This document shows positions 41,096-49,359 of a DNA stretch of 64,000 nucleotides, in pieces. Every line of letters begins with the position of its first letter. The first letter of the stretch is position 1. Origin of the DNA: an uncultured Ruminiclostridium sp. (lineage in GTDB: Bacteria; Bacillota; Clostridia; Oscillospirales; Ruminococcaceae); assembly GCA_910588335.1 (NCBI GenBank), contig CAJUQV010000017.1, forward strand, positions 1 to 64,000, read 5' to 3'. A program made the translations under genes and the position numbers. Under the pieces are notes generated by a model that was given only the letters and a program-made list of their open reading frames with translations, was not told the origin of the DNA and searched no databases.

Positions 41096-42587
41096 ACCCG
41101 TTGCCTCCCTTCAAAAGCATAGTCAGGCTGAATGTGTAGGTTATGGGGGAGTTTTCGTTTTCCGGGTCTTGGGGCGTTCCCTCATAGCCGTTATAGGATA
41201 TGTTTTCAAAATATCCCTGTTCCACAAGCGCCTTTACATATTCGGAAGGCTTGTTGTCCGCGTCGGCGGTAAAGGTAGCGGATACGTTGTAGCCGTCTAT
41301 TCTCACGCTTTCCGTTATCATCATTCCCTCAAGCAGGGGTTCTTCAAGCTTTGTTTTTATATCGCTTATCATGGCGGGCTGAAAATCAAACAAATCCTTG
41401 GCAAGCTTTATGTTGTCGCCGTATTGGGTAATGCCCGACAGCTTATTTATCTTTTCGTTGAGAACGGTGAGTCTCTCCTGAATTTCAGGAGCGTTTATTT
41501 CGGCTTCCACCACGTTTCTCTGAGATATCAGGTTGTTGTTTTCGGTATTGAACAGGTAATATGCGCCCGCCACCGCGGCGGCGGAAAGGAGAAGACTTAG
41601 CACAAGAATCGCTCCGTATGCGCTCGTGGACTTTTTCTCCTTTGCGGAGCTTGATTTAAGCAGGTCTATGCGATCATAGTCGCGCTTGGGTTTAAAATAA
41701 GCGGAAACAGCGTTTGCGTACTGAGCAAAATCAAATTCACAGAAGGAGACTATGTTTCCGGGAGCGTTCAGCGCATGGCTTGAAGTGTTAAATGACGACA
41801 TCGCGTTGGTAAGGAGAATAAGGTCGGGAATCTGACCGTAGAAGCTTATTTCCTTTAAGGGCTTGGCATTGGGGCGACTGTTCAGGAATTGAATCATACG
41901 GTAAACATTGTCGTAAACCGCCTGTACCAAAGAGTCGGGGTCTCCGTTTATCTCATCGGCGTCAATGGACACGCGGCGGGAGAAAGAAAGCCTTCCGTCG
42001 TCGTAAAGGTTGATACTGATAAAGTCGTATTCTATCTGTACCATCATCAAAGGCATCTGGTTGATAAGCTTCTGACTGCTTTCCACCATACGGGTGATAC
42101 AGCTTGTGCTGACGTAAAGGGCTTTGAGAGAAAGACCAAGCTGTGAGAAAAGCCTTACATATCCGTCCGCCAGCCTCTGTGGCACGGCGGTGGCAAGGAC
42201 TCTGATCATGGGGTTTTTGTTCTCGTCCTCAAGCTCTTCAACTATATTAAAGGATATATTGTAATCAGCGTTGAGATTCATATTGCTTTTGATCATCGTC
42301 TCTACTACAAAAGAATTTTTGATATTCTTTGGGCGCGGAAGTATAAGCTCTTTGTTGAGGATAAGGCTGGAGCCTATTTCGGCTATCATATCCTTTTCCT
42401 TGATGTCGTTGGTGGTGAAAAAGTCCAGAAGTTCCCCCGCGAGCATGGGAACGTCGACAATAAAGCCGTTTTCCACAAGTCCTGTGGGAAGAGTCAGGGT
42501 TTCCACCTGAATAACCCTTATTTTGCTCCCCATAAGCGAGCCGCGGACTATCTTTATATGATGGTCGGTAAAGTCAAGTGAAAGCAT
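41079..42587 (-). CDS. PilM-PilN fusion protein
   Basis: 502 residues. The first part, about 1-300, is an actin-like PilM domain (LSLDFTDHHIKIVRG at the start). Residues 305-310 (DRIDLL) match the N-terminal INLL-type peptide by which PilN binds PilM. A transmembrane helix follows at about 324-346, then a coiled coil and the PilN extracytoplasmic domain. In most species these are two proteins, so here the PilM-PilN contact is covalent. It is 64 bp downstream of pilC and overlaps pilO. Confidence 0.85.
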   Translation of the reverse strand: MLSLDFTDHHIKIVRGSLMGSKIRVIQVETLTLPTGLVENGFIVDVPMLAGELLDFFTTNDIKEKDMIAEIGSSLILNKELILPRPKNIKNSFVVETMIKSNMNLNADYNISFNIVEELEDENKNPMIRVLATAVPQRLADGYVRLFSQLGLSLKALYVSTSCITRMVESSQKLINQMPLMMVQIEYDFISINLYDDGRLSFSRRVSIDADEINGDPDSLVQAVYDNVYRMIQFLNSRPNAKPLKEISFYGQIPDLILLTNAMSSFNTSSHALNAPGNIVSFCEFDFAQYANAVSAYFKPKRDYDRIDLLKSSSAKEKKSTSAYGAILVLSLLLSAAAVAGAYYLFNTENNNLISQRNVVEAEINAPEIQERLTVLNEKINKLSGITQYGDNIKLAKDLFDFQPAMISDIKTKLEEPLLEGMMITESVRIDGYNVSATFTADADNKPSEYVKALVEQGYFENISYNGYEGTPQDPENENSPITYTFSLTMLLKGGNGYEIKQ

Positions 42588-42651
42588 ATGTACTATTCCT
42601 TTCTTTTTTTGGAGGAAACAATTCGCGTTCTTATACCAATAAGGAAATTGG

Positions 42652-43845
42652 TTACGCTATGTTGCCCATCGCCTGATACATCGCGGGATATATCGCCAGA
42701 AGTATGGCGCAGACAAGAACGCCCATTATAAGTATCATCGCCGGCTGAAGCATCGCGGTAAGGCGGTCTATGGCGGTATCCGCCTCATCGTCGTAATAAT
42801 CGGCGGTTTTATCGAGTATCTCATCAAGAGTTCCCGATTCCTCGCCTACCAATACTACCGATACGAATACGGGATCGAATATTCCCGTCCTGCCCAAGGC
42901 GGTGGAAAAGCTTTCGCCCTGCTTTACGTTTTCGATAACCGTCACAAACTCCTGACTTATATAGCTGTTGCCCAAAACCTGCTCCGATTTCTGAATACAT
43001 TCAACCATTGGCATACCGGAGGAGAACAAGTTGCTCATTGTGTGGGCGAAACGTGAGGTATAAATGGTACAGATAAGCTTGCCCGCTTTAGGAATCCTTA
43101 CCTTTGTTCTGTCCCACCACAGCTTTATTCCGGGTACCTTTTTAAGGAATTTTATAAGCAGCACTATCGCCGCTATAACGCCTATGTAAATATACGGATA
43201 ATGCACCATACTGTCGCTTACCGAAAGGAGAAAAGCGGTAAAAGCGGGGATATCGTCGGGATTGCTGAACATACTCGCGAAGCTCGGCATTACGAAGGCA
43301 AACAGAGCCACCACGATTACCAGCATTATAATTCCCAAAATTATAGGATAGCTCATGGCGGACTTGATTTTGTTGCTGGTTTTATTTTCTTTATCGTAAT
43401 GAGAGGAAAGACGTTTCATTATATGGTCAAGGTTACCGCTGCTCTCGCCCGCCGCGACCATGCTTACAAACAGGTTGGGGAAGGCGTTTCCCTGTGAAAT
43501 AAGGGCTTCGGAAAAAGACTTTCCCCTTTGCACGTCGTCGTACATTTCAATCAGCAGCGCTTTTTTCTTCTTGTCCTCCTGCTGATTTATAAGGATCGAC
43601 AGGGCTTTTATAAGACTTATGCCCGAAGTGAGCATAGTGCTGATCTGTCGGGAAAAGAAAGCCAAATCCTTGGTTTTGAACTTAACTTTTGCGTCCTGCA
43701 CCTTTTCCGACTCCTCGGTAAACGATGAACAGAACAGCCCCTTATCCCTGAGCTTTTTCACCAACGCGTCCTTGTCCTCGGCGTTTTCCTTGCCGCGGAC
43801 GGTTCTGCCGCTTAAATCGGTGGCGATATACCTGAAAACAGCCAC
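42652..43845 (-). CDS. pilC: Type IV pilus platform protein PilC (GspF family)
   Basis: 397 residues with two T2SSF domains (about 60-190 and 265-390) and three transmembrane segments. Motifs are FSRQISTMLTSGISLIKAL in the first repeat and FAHTMSNLFSSGMPMVECI in the second. It is the inner-membrane platform on which PilB acts. GTG start (43845) with AGGCAGGG upstream. First gene of the leftward pilC-pilMN-pilO-minor-pilin operon. Confidence 0.94.
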   Translation of the reverse strand: MAVFRYIATDLSGRTVRGKENAEDKDALVKKLRDKGLFCSSFTEESEKVQDAKVKFKTKDLAFFSRQISTMLTSGISLIKALSILINQQEDKKKKALLIEMYDDVQRGKSFSEALISQGNAFPNLFVSMVAAGESSGNLDHIMKRLSSHYDKENKTSNKIKSAMSYPIILGIIMLVIVVALFAFVMPSFASMFSNPDDIPAFTAFLLSVSDSMVHYPYIYIGVIAAIVLLIKFLKKVPGIKLWWDRTKVRIPKAGKLICTIYTSRFAHTMSNLFSSGMPMVECIQKSEQVLGNSYISQEFVTVIENVKQGESFSTALGRTGIFDPVFVSVVLVGEESGTLDEILDKTADYYDDEADTAIDRLTAMLQPAMILIMGVLVCAILLAIYPAMYQAMGNIA

Positions 43846-43892
43846 TTTTTTGACCCTGCCTTTCCGTAAAATCTTCCTAACAATTTATGTTA

Positions 43893-43921
43893 ATTATAAC
43901 ATAAAAACAATAAATGTACAA
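43893..43921 (-). promoter_or_regulatory. Promoter of the pilC operon
   Basis: Minus-strand TTGTAC (43916-43921), 17-bp spacer, TATAAT (43893-43898). Confidence 0.7.
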
Positions 43922-43977
43922 TAAAAAAACGAAAAGTTTTTCACTTAACTTACATTTTTTGTTGAAGTTAACAAAAA

Positions 43978-44022
43978 AACGGGTTCATAAATTACACAAA
44001 AGGCAAAACAATAAACCCGTTA
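43978..44022 (-). terminator. Terminator of the aspartokinase gene
   Basis: AACGGGTT/AACCCGTT arms with a loop of about 27 bases; the minus strand continues TTTTTTTG. It lies 36 bp past the lysC stop. Confidence 0.65.
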
Positions 44023-44057
44023 ATTTGTCACTTATAAAAACATTTGTAACCAAAAAA

Positions 44058-45374
44058 TTATTCGGAGAGCATAAACATATCGTAAATGACCCTTATTGCC
44101 TTTTCAAAATCCTTCTCGTCTATTCCTACGATTATATTAAGCTCGCTGGAGCCCTGATCTATCATTTTGATATTTATATCGGCATGGGAAAGGGCGGCAA
44201 AAATACGTGTGGCGGTTCCTTTTTTCTCGCGCATATTTCTTCCCACCACCGCGACCAGCGCCATATTGTTTATAACCTCAATATGATTGGCGTGGGTTAT
44301 CTGTGAAATATATCGCACCGTATCGGGATGGCTGTGAAGCTCCTCTGTGCTCACCACTATGCTCATGGTGTCGATACCGGTGGGGATATGCTCAAAGCCG
44401 AGGCCTTCGTTGTCAAGAACCGTGAGAATGCGCCTTAAAAATCCTACCTCGGAATTCATTTCGTCCTTTTCTATGGAGATAACGCTGAAATGCTTTTTGC
44501 CCGCTATTCCCGTTATAATCTTGTGTTCGGTGCCTTCGGGGGCTTCGGGGACAATCATCGTGCCCGGCGCGTCGGGAAGGTTGGTATTTCTTATATTTAT
44601 GGGTATTCCGGCGGCGCGGACGGGAAAAATGGCGTCCTGATGAAGCACCGATGCGCCCATATAGGACAGCTCGCGCAGCTCCTTATAGGTGATATAGTCG
44701 ATTATCTCCGGATTCTCAACCACGTTGGGATCAGCCGCAAGGAAGCCGCTCACATCGGTCCAGTTTTCGTACATTTCGGCGTTTATGGCTTTGGCGACCA
44801 CCGAACCGGTGAAATCGCTTCCCCCGCGGGAAAATGTCTGAATCGTGCCGTCGGGCTTAGCGCCGTAAAATCCCGGTATCACCGCTTCGGAATAGCCGCC
44901 TAACACGGAGGAGAGACAAGCGTCGGTAAGATCCGGGTCAAAATCACCGTTTGCGGTGAAAAACACGCATTTCGCCGCGTCAACAAACTGAAAACCCAGA
45001 TAATTGGCTAAAATTATACCGTTGAGATATTCGCCTCTGCTGGCGGCATAATCTCTTCCCACCCGCTTTTTAAAATTTTCCGTTATTTTTTCGTACTCGT
45101 TATCAAGGCTTATGGTAAGGCCAAGATCGCTTATTATCCCGTCAAAACGGTCGGCGATCGGGAGAAATTCAGCCGTGGCGTTTCTTCCGAGACCCACCGC
45201 GTCATAGCAGGAATAGAGCATATCCGTAACCTTTATATCTTCCGGAGAACGTTTTCCCGGAGCCGAGGGAACAACGTAGCGCCTTTTGCGGTCGCTTCGT
45301 ATTATCTGAGCCACTTTTCTGAACTGATTGGCGTCGGCAAGTGAACTGCCGCCGAATTTTACTACTTTTGCCAT
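44058..45374 (-). CDS. lysC: Aspartate kinase
   Basis: 438 residues. KVVKFGGSSLAD is at residues 3-14, FSRGGSDFTGS forms part of the ATP/Asp site, and two C-terminal ACT domains (about 300-438) would bind lysine or threonine. It is monofunctional, the class I-like length. It catalyses the first step to lysine, threonine, methionine and diaminopimelate. A lysine riboswitch is not present in its AT-rich 150-nt leader, so control is probably allosteric. An enzyme of possible homoserine-kinase type lies 1.6 kb away. Confidence 0.95.
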   Translation of the reverse strand: MAKVVKFGGSSLADANQFRKVAQIIRSDRKRRYVVPSAPGKRSPEDIKVTDMLYSCYDAVGLGRNATAEFLPIADRFDGIISDLGLTISLDNEYEKITENFKKRVGRDYAASRGEYLNGIILANYLGFQFVDAAKCVFFTANGDFDPDLTDACLSSVLGGYSEAVIPGFYGAKPDGTIQTFSRGGSDFTGSVVAKAINAEMYENWTDVSGFLAADPNVVENPEIIDYITYKELRELSYMGASVLHQDAIFPVRAAGIPINIRNTNLPDAPGTMIVPEAPEGTEHKIITGIAGKKHFSVISIEKDEMNSEVGFLRRILTVLDNEGLGFEHIPTGIDTMSIVVSTEELHSHPDTVRYISQITHANHIEVINNMALVAVVGRNMREKKGTATRIFAALSHADINIKMIDQGSSELNIIVGIDEKDFEKAIRVIYDMFMLSE

Positions 45375-45523
45375 TGTATCTGCCTTTCTTTGGTTGAAAT
45401 TTTTGGGTATACTATATTATTTGCAAATAAGGGAATTTTTGATATTATTTATTGTAAAAGCAAAATCCTGTTAATAAAAATATTAAGCAAAATGATTCCT
45501 TTTTGATTATACAATTTTAATTC

Positions 45524-45552
45524 ATTATAACATATTTTTTATAAAAATGCAA
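45524..45552 (-). promoter_or_regulatory. Promoter of lysC
   Basis: Minus-strand TTGCAT (45547-45552), 17-bp spacer, TATAAT (45524-45529); leader of about 145 nt without evident structure. Confidence 0.7.
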
Positions 45553-45567
45553 ATTTTTCTTTTTATA

Positions 45568-45596
45568 TTGACAATCTCCCCAGTTTATGCTATATT
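45568..45596 (+). promoter_or_regulatory. Promoter of the gene at 45749
   Basis: TTGACA (45568-45573), 17-bp spacer, TATATT (45591-45596). The leader of about 150 nt contains the hairpin CTCCCG/CGGGAG and CG-bounded palindromic words. No known riboswitch class recognised. Together with the lysC promoter this fills the gap 45375-45748. Confidence 0.8.
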
Positions 45597-45748
45597 ATAA
45601 GCGGGGAAGGCACCCATTACAAAAAACGGCATTTTACAAATTGTTCTTAACGCGCTCCTTTTTCTCCCGCATACAATTTCGGGAGCATTTCAGGCAACGT
45701 TCTGAAAACGTTTATTGAAACGCCGAAAACGATTAAGGACACATATTT

Positions 45749-46909
45749 TTGGTTACAAGGGGGGAGATACCCATAGGAAAAAACGTAATTGTAACGGACG
45801 AATTCGGAAATAAGCTCACAAGCACCTACCCTAAAAGGGCAAAGGGTTTAATAAAAAATGGGCGTGCCGAGCGTGTCGGTGAGAACGAAATTCGTCTTAT
45901 AGGCTGTTCGGTTATGCCTTGTACGGAGGATAATATGAACAACACATACACGACAAACATAAACGACGCCGAAAACTTAAGCACCGTTACCATCGTTCCC
46001 GAAACGGGAGAAGTCATTGAAAACACGGAAACCGCGGAGAATACAGGTGAGCCTGCTCCCGCAAAAAATACCGCAAGAAGATTGTTTTTTGAACCGAGAA
46101 GCTGGAAGCCCGCCAAAGACGTGGAGAGCACCGTTTCGTCACGTTCGTTTATTTCAAATCCCTTTGGTGAAGGTCTTATTGAGGCATACACGATTGGGGA
46201 CTGGAATTGGAACTGGTCGGTTATCGAAACGGCGGATATGACGCTGGAGAAAAATACCGATTATGAGTTTATTTTCTGGCTTAACGGCGGAGAAAACGAA
46301 CCGGCAAACGAAGTCTGTAAGCTTGAGGTGATCTTTGACAACGATTACGAAGATAGATACACCTATAATCTTAATCGCGATTTTATCCGTTATGAAAAGC
46401 ACTTCAAGGGCTGGTACCTGTATCGTATTCCGTTTAATACGGGAAACGCCTGCTATACAAAGCTTCAGCTTATCGCGATGCGCGCTTATACCACGTTTAT
46501 CAAAGCAGAGGATCCGGAAAGCTATATCGGACTTCCCGCAGGTGTGCCACCTGTTGGCGTACCTCAGCGGCATAATATTGTTTTCAAGGACGGTTTTCCC
46601 GCTAACGCTTCATGGTCTTACAGGGCGCTGGGTGAAAAGGCCTTAAACAACAATACGCATACGCCGAAGGATTTCAAATTTTTCGGAGAAAATCATTTTG
46701 AGCGTAACGAAAGAAAATCGCGTTTTGAGGATTCCGAATCCATGGAGCGGAATATAGAATCAGTTCTGTACGAATTTGAGGAAGGTATACGGGATCGTCT
46801 TAACGGTGCTTTAACCGACGACGTTATTGATGAAGTGATCCATAATCAGGATGTCGAAAGTATTAAGGAACAAATTATCCAACAGTTAAAGGATAGCTTA
46901 AATATTTAA
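45749..46909 (+). CDS. Conserved hypothetical protein (Ruminococcaceae type), non-AUG start
   Basis: 386 residues if TTG 45749 is used (AAGGA 9 bases upstream). An ATA at 45773, 6 bases after AGGGGGGAG, is an unusual alternative. The N-terminus (about 10-50) reads GKNVIVTDEFGNKLTSTYPKRAKGLIKNGRAERV, a small basic module seen in ruminococcal hypothetical proteins. A Thr/Glu-rich linker follows. About 115-265 is a beta-sandwich-like domain (WNWNWSVIETADMTLEKNTDYEF). The C-terminal 90 residues are charged and helical. No signal peptide. Function unknown. Confidence 0.7.
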   Translation: MVTRGEIPIGKNVIVTDEFGNKLTSTYPKRAKGLIKNGRAERVGENEIRLIGCSVMPCTEDNMNNTYTTNINDAENLSTVTIVPETGEVIENTETAENTGEPAPAKNTARRLFFEPRSWKPAKDVESTVSSRSFISNPFGEGLIEAYTIGDWNWNWSVIETADMTLEKNTDYEFIFWLNGGENEPANEVCKLEVIFDNDYEDRYTYNLNRDFIRYEKHFKGWYLYRIPFNTGNACYTKLQLIAMRAYTTFIKAEDPESYIGLPAGVPPVGVPQRHNIVFKDGFPANASWSYRALGEKALNNNTHTPKDFKFFGENHFERNERKSRFEDSESMERNIESVLYEFEEGIRDRLNGALTDDVIDEVIHNQDVESIKEQIIQQLKDSLNI

Positions 46910-46960
46910 AAAGCATAAAAACAGGAAGCGGCAATATTCGCTTCCTGTTTTTATGCTTTT
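46909..46960. terminator. Very long bidirectional terminator
   Basis: A 22-bp perfect stem (AAAAGCATAAAAACAGGAAG continuing GCG... is matched exactly on the right) with an 8-base loop. It serves the gene ending at 46909 and the convergent phosphoglycerate-mutase-like gene starting its stop at 46959. Confidence 0.88.
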
Positions 46961-48164
46961 ATTTTTTCAGAAATCTCTCCATAAGCGTATGTCCAGCGCC
47001 TACATAATTTCCCGTTTTTTCGGCGCTTTCCTCGCAGAAATTATCCACGCCCTTTTCAGCCCTGCCGCTATCATATATAAGATACGGAACGGGAGCGTTG
47101 GTGTGCGTTTTAAGCGCCAAAGGAGTGGGGTGATCGGGACAAATCAGCACTCTTATTTTCTCCCCCTCAAATTCCTTAAGTATCGGTCCCAGTATCAGTT
47201 CGTCTATCAACTCGATGGATTTAACTTTATTTTCCGTTTCAAAACGATGTCCGCATTCGTCGGGAGCTTCAACATGAATGTAAACAAAGTCGCTTCCGCT
47301 CTTAAGAGAGTCTATCGCCGCTTTTGCTTTTCCGCCGAAATTGGTGTCTATATATCCCGTGGCGCCCTCCACGTCAATTACCTTCATTCCCGTAAACTTT
47401 CCTATACCCTTAAGAAGGTCTACGGCGGAAATCATTGCGCCTTTAAGCCCGTATTTTTCCTCAAAGGAAGTCAGCTCCTTGCGCACCCCCTCGCCCCAGA
47501 GCCAGATGCTGTTGGCGGGGCGAAGCCCTTTTTCCTCTCTCTTTTTGTTCACCGGGTGATCCTTAAGGAGAACATAGGATTTTTTCATCATGTCCAGCAG
47601 TTTTTTTCCGTTTTCATTTACCCCCAAATAATCCGTAATTTTCCTTCCGGTTATATCGTGGGGAGGTGTCAGAGAGCCAATGTCAAGAGTACCCTTGTCC
47701 CAGATCAGACAGTGGCGGTAGCTTACGCCGCTGTAAAAGGAAAACTCCTCGTTTCCTAACTTTTCCCGAATGAACTTTATAAGCTCCTTAGCCTCGGCGG
47801 TGGAAATATCCCCCGCGCAGTAGTCCGTCATGGTCTTTTGAGCGTAGTCTTCTTCATCGGAAAGCGTAACCAGATTACATCTGAAAGAAACGTCCGTGGG
47901 CTTCATATCTATTCCTATGCTGCCCGCTTCCAGCGGCGAGCGACCCGAATAGTATACCGACGGATCGTAGCCCAGAACGGAGAGATTAGCCACATCGCTT
48001 CCGGGCTTAAGGCTGTCGGCTACGGTTTTCACCATGCCTATTTCCGAAACCTTGGCGAGCTTGTCCATATTGGGCTTATTTGCCGTCCCCATGGGAGTTT
48101 TTCCGGGCAGATCCTCGCGTGGGAGATCCGCCATTCCGTCGCAGAGCAAAACAATGTATTTCAT
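46959..48164 (-). CDS. ApgM-type phosphoglycerate mutase / proposed homoserine kinase
   Basis: 401 residues, alkaline-phosphatase superfamily, archaeal-type cofactor-independent mutase. The metal-binding start is IVLLCDGMAD, the presumed nucleophile Ser is in PGSDVANLSVLGYDP, and the metal histidines are in EAPDECGHR, CPDHPTP and GAGHT. One branch of this family in bacteria has been proposed to be a homoserine kinase on gene-context grounds. The aspartokinase gene 1.6 kb away fits that, but a glycolytic role is equally possible. It overlaps the RluA gene by 4 bp. Confidence 0.85.
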   Translation of the reverse strand: MKYIVLLCDGMADLPREDLPGKTPMGTANKPNMDKLAKVSEIGMVKTVADSLKPGSDVANLSVLGYDPSVYYSGRSPLEAGSIGIDMKPTDVSFRCNLVTLSDEEDYAQKTMTDYCAGDISTAEAKELIKFIREKLGNEEFSFYSGVSYRHCLIWDKGTLDIGSLTPPHDITGRKITDYLGVNENGKKLLDMMKKSYVLLKDHPVNKKREEKGLRPANSIWLWGEGVRKELTSFEEKYGLKGAMISAVDLLKGIGKFTGMKVIDVEGATGYIDTNFGGKAKAAIDSLKSGSDFVYIHVEAPDECGHRFETENKVKSIELIDELILGPILKEFEGEKIRVLICPDHPTPLALKTHTNAPVPYLIYDSGRAEKGVDNFCEESAEKTGNYVGAGHTLMERFLKK

Positions 48165-49144
48165 TGCCGTTGTGTTCCTTTCCTTTGCCTTTCCCAGAAT
48201 CCCGCAAAGGGTATTTCTTTTGCGGAAAAGCTTTTGTTATTGAGATAATTTAAAATTCCCCCTTCTGAGGTGAATTTAAATGTTAGCATATAGCTGCACA
48301 AAGCCTGTGCCTTAAAGCCGTATTTTACGTTTACGCGGTTTATCCCGTATTTTCCATCCCCCAACAAGGGGTGGCCGATATAAGCCATATGAGCCCGTAT
48401 CTGATGGGTGCGCCCCGTAAGAAGCTCTATTTCAAGGAGCGACAAATCGCCTATGCTTTCCAGAAGCTTGTATTTTGTTTTAATCGTAAGATTTGCCTTT
48501 GTTTTCTCTTCGCTTATGTTTACGATGTTTTTTTCGGAATCCTTTTCAAGAAATGCCGTTAAGGTGTTTTCTTTGGGGAACACTTTACCCAGTACAATAC
48601 AAAGGTATTTTTTCTCCATCTCACGGTTTTTTATCTTTTCGTTTAATATCCTGAGCGCTTCCGCGTTTTTCGCTGCAATTACGATTCCGCTTGTGTTTCT
48701 GTCTATTCGGTTGCAGAGAGCGGGAGCAAAAACATGTTCGTTTTGCGGCAGGTATTCGCCTTTTTTATAAAGATACTTTTTTATCCGTCCGATAAGCGTG
48801 TCGCGGGCGCCGTCATTGTCGGCGTGTACCGTTAATCCCAGCTCCTTGTCAACCAAAAGAATATTTTCGTCTTCATATATTATCGAGATATTGTCCCCCG
48901 CCGTCATAAAGTTGTCGGCGCTTTTGGGTTCACCGCACAACAGGCGGTCTGGGAGAAACAAATACACTTTGTCGCCCTTTTCAAGTTTGTGAGAGGTTTC
49001 GGTTCGTTTTCCGTTCAGACGTATGTCCTTGTTTCTTACCGCCTTGTTTATATACCCCGACTTAATGGTGGGAAACAGCTTTAACAGAAATCTGTCAAGA
49101 CGCTGTCCGCTATCGTTTTCTTTTATTATTATTTCTTTTTTCAT
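48161..49144 (-). CDS. RluA-family pseudouridine synthase
   Basis: 327 residues. N-terminal S4 RNA-binding domain (about 14-75; RLDRFLLKLFP), then the synthase domain with catalytic Asp148 in CNRIDRNTSG and the later GRTHQIRAHMAYIGHPLLGD. RluC/RluD type, acting on 23S rRNA uridines. Overlaps by 4 bp both the preceding small gene and the following mutase-like gene. Confidence 0.93.
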   Translation of the reverse strand: MKKEIIIKENDSGQRLDRFLLKLFPTIKSGYINKAVRNKDIRLNGKRTETSHKLEKGDKVYLFLPDRLLCGEPKSADNFMTAGDNISIIYEDENILLVDKELGLTVHADNDGARDTLIGRIKKYLYKKGEYLPQNEHVFAPALCNRIDRNTSGIVIAAKNAEALRILNEKIKNREMEKKYLCIVLGKVFPKENTLTAFLEKDSEKNIVNISEEKTKANLTIKTKYKLLESIGDLSLLEIELLTGRTHQIRAHMAYIGHPLLGDGKYGINRVNVKYGFKAQALCSYMLTFKFTSEGGILNYLNNKSFSAKEIPFAGFWERQRKGTQRQ

Positions 49145-49359
49145 CGTTGGATTCTTACAAATCCGAATTTTTCAAAGTGCTTCACCGCTTCGTTGAAAAA
49201 TTCGTTGGAATTGGCGCAGTGTTCCCCCACTTCCTCAAGGGACTGCTTAGCGTCCGTCCATCGCCTGTCGGCGGAATCGGCTTCCTCTTTGTCGCAGAGC
49301 CATATCTGATTCTGCCATGTACCGAAGGCCAGATCAATTATGTAGGTTCCGTCAGCCAT
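49141..49359 (-). CDS. Small acidic hypothetical protein
   Basis: 72 residues (MADGTYIIDLAFGTWQNQIWLCD...FGFVRIQR), no signal peptide or membrane segment. It overlaps ddl by 8 bp and rluA by 4 bp, which strongly suggests it is translated as part of the operon. No family recognised; the two tryptophans and the amphipathic helical middle suggest a folded small domain. Confidence 0.65.
   Translation of the reverse strand: MADGTYIIDLAFGTWQNQIWLCDKEEADSADRRWTDAKQSLEEVGEHCANSNEFFNEAVKHFEKFGFVRIQR

Noticed and set aside
42632..42656. TATACCAAT/AATTGGTTA near the pilC stop as another repeat copy
   Set aside because: Only about 24 bp, no internal palindromes; probably chance or a small hairpin between pilC and the next gene.
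45375..45520. Lysine riboswitch upstream of lysC
   Set aside because: The leader is plain AT-rich sequence with no GC-rich five-helix fold.
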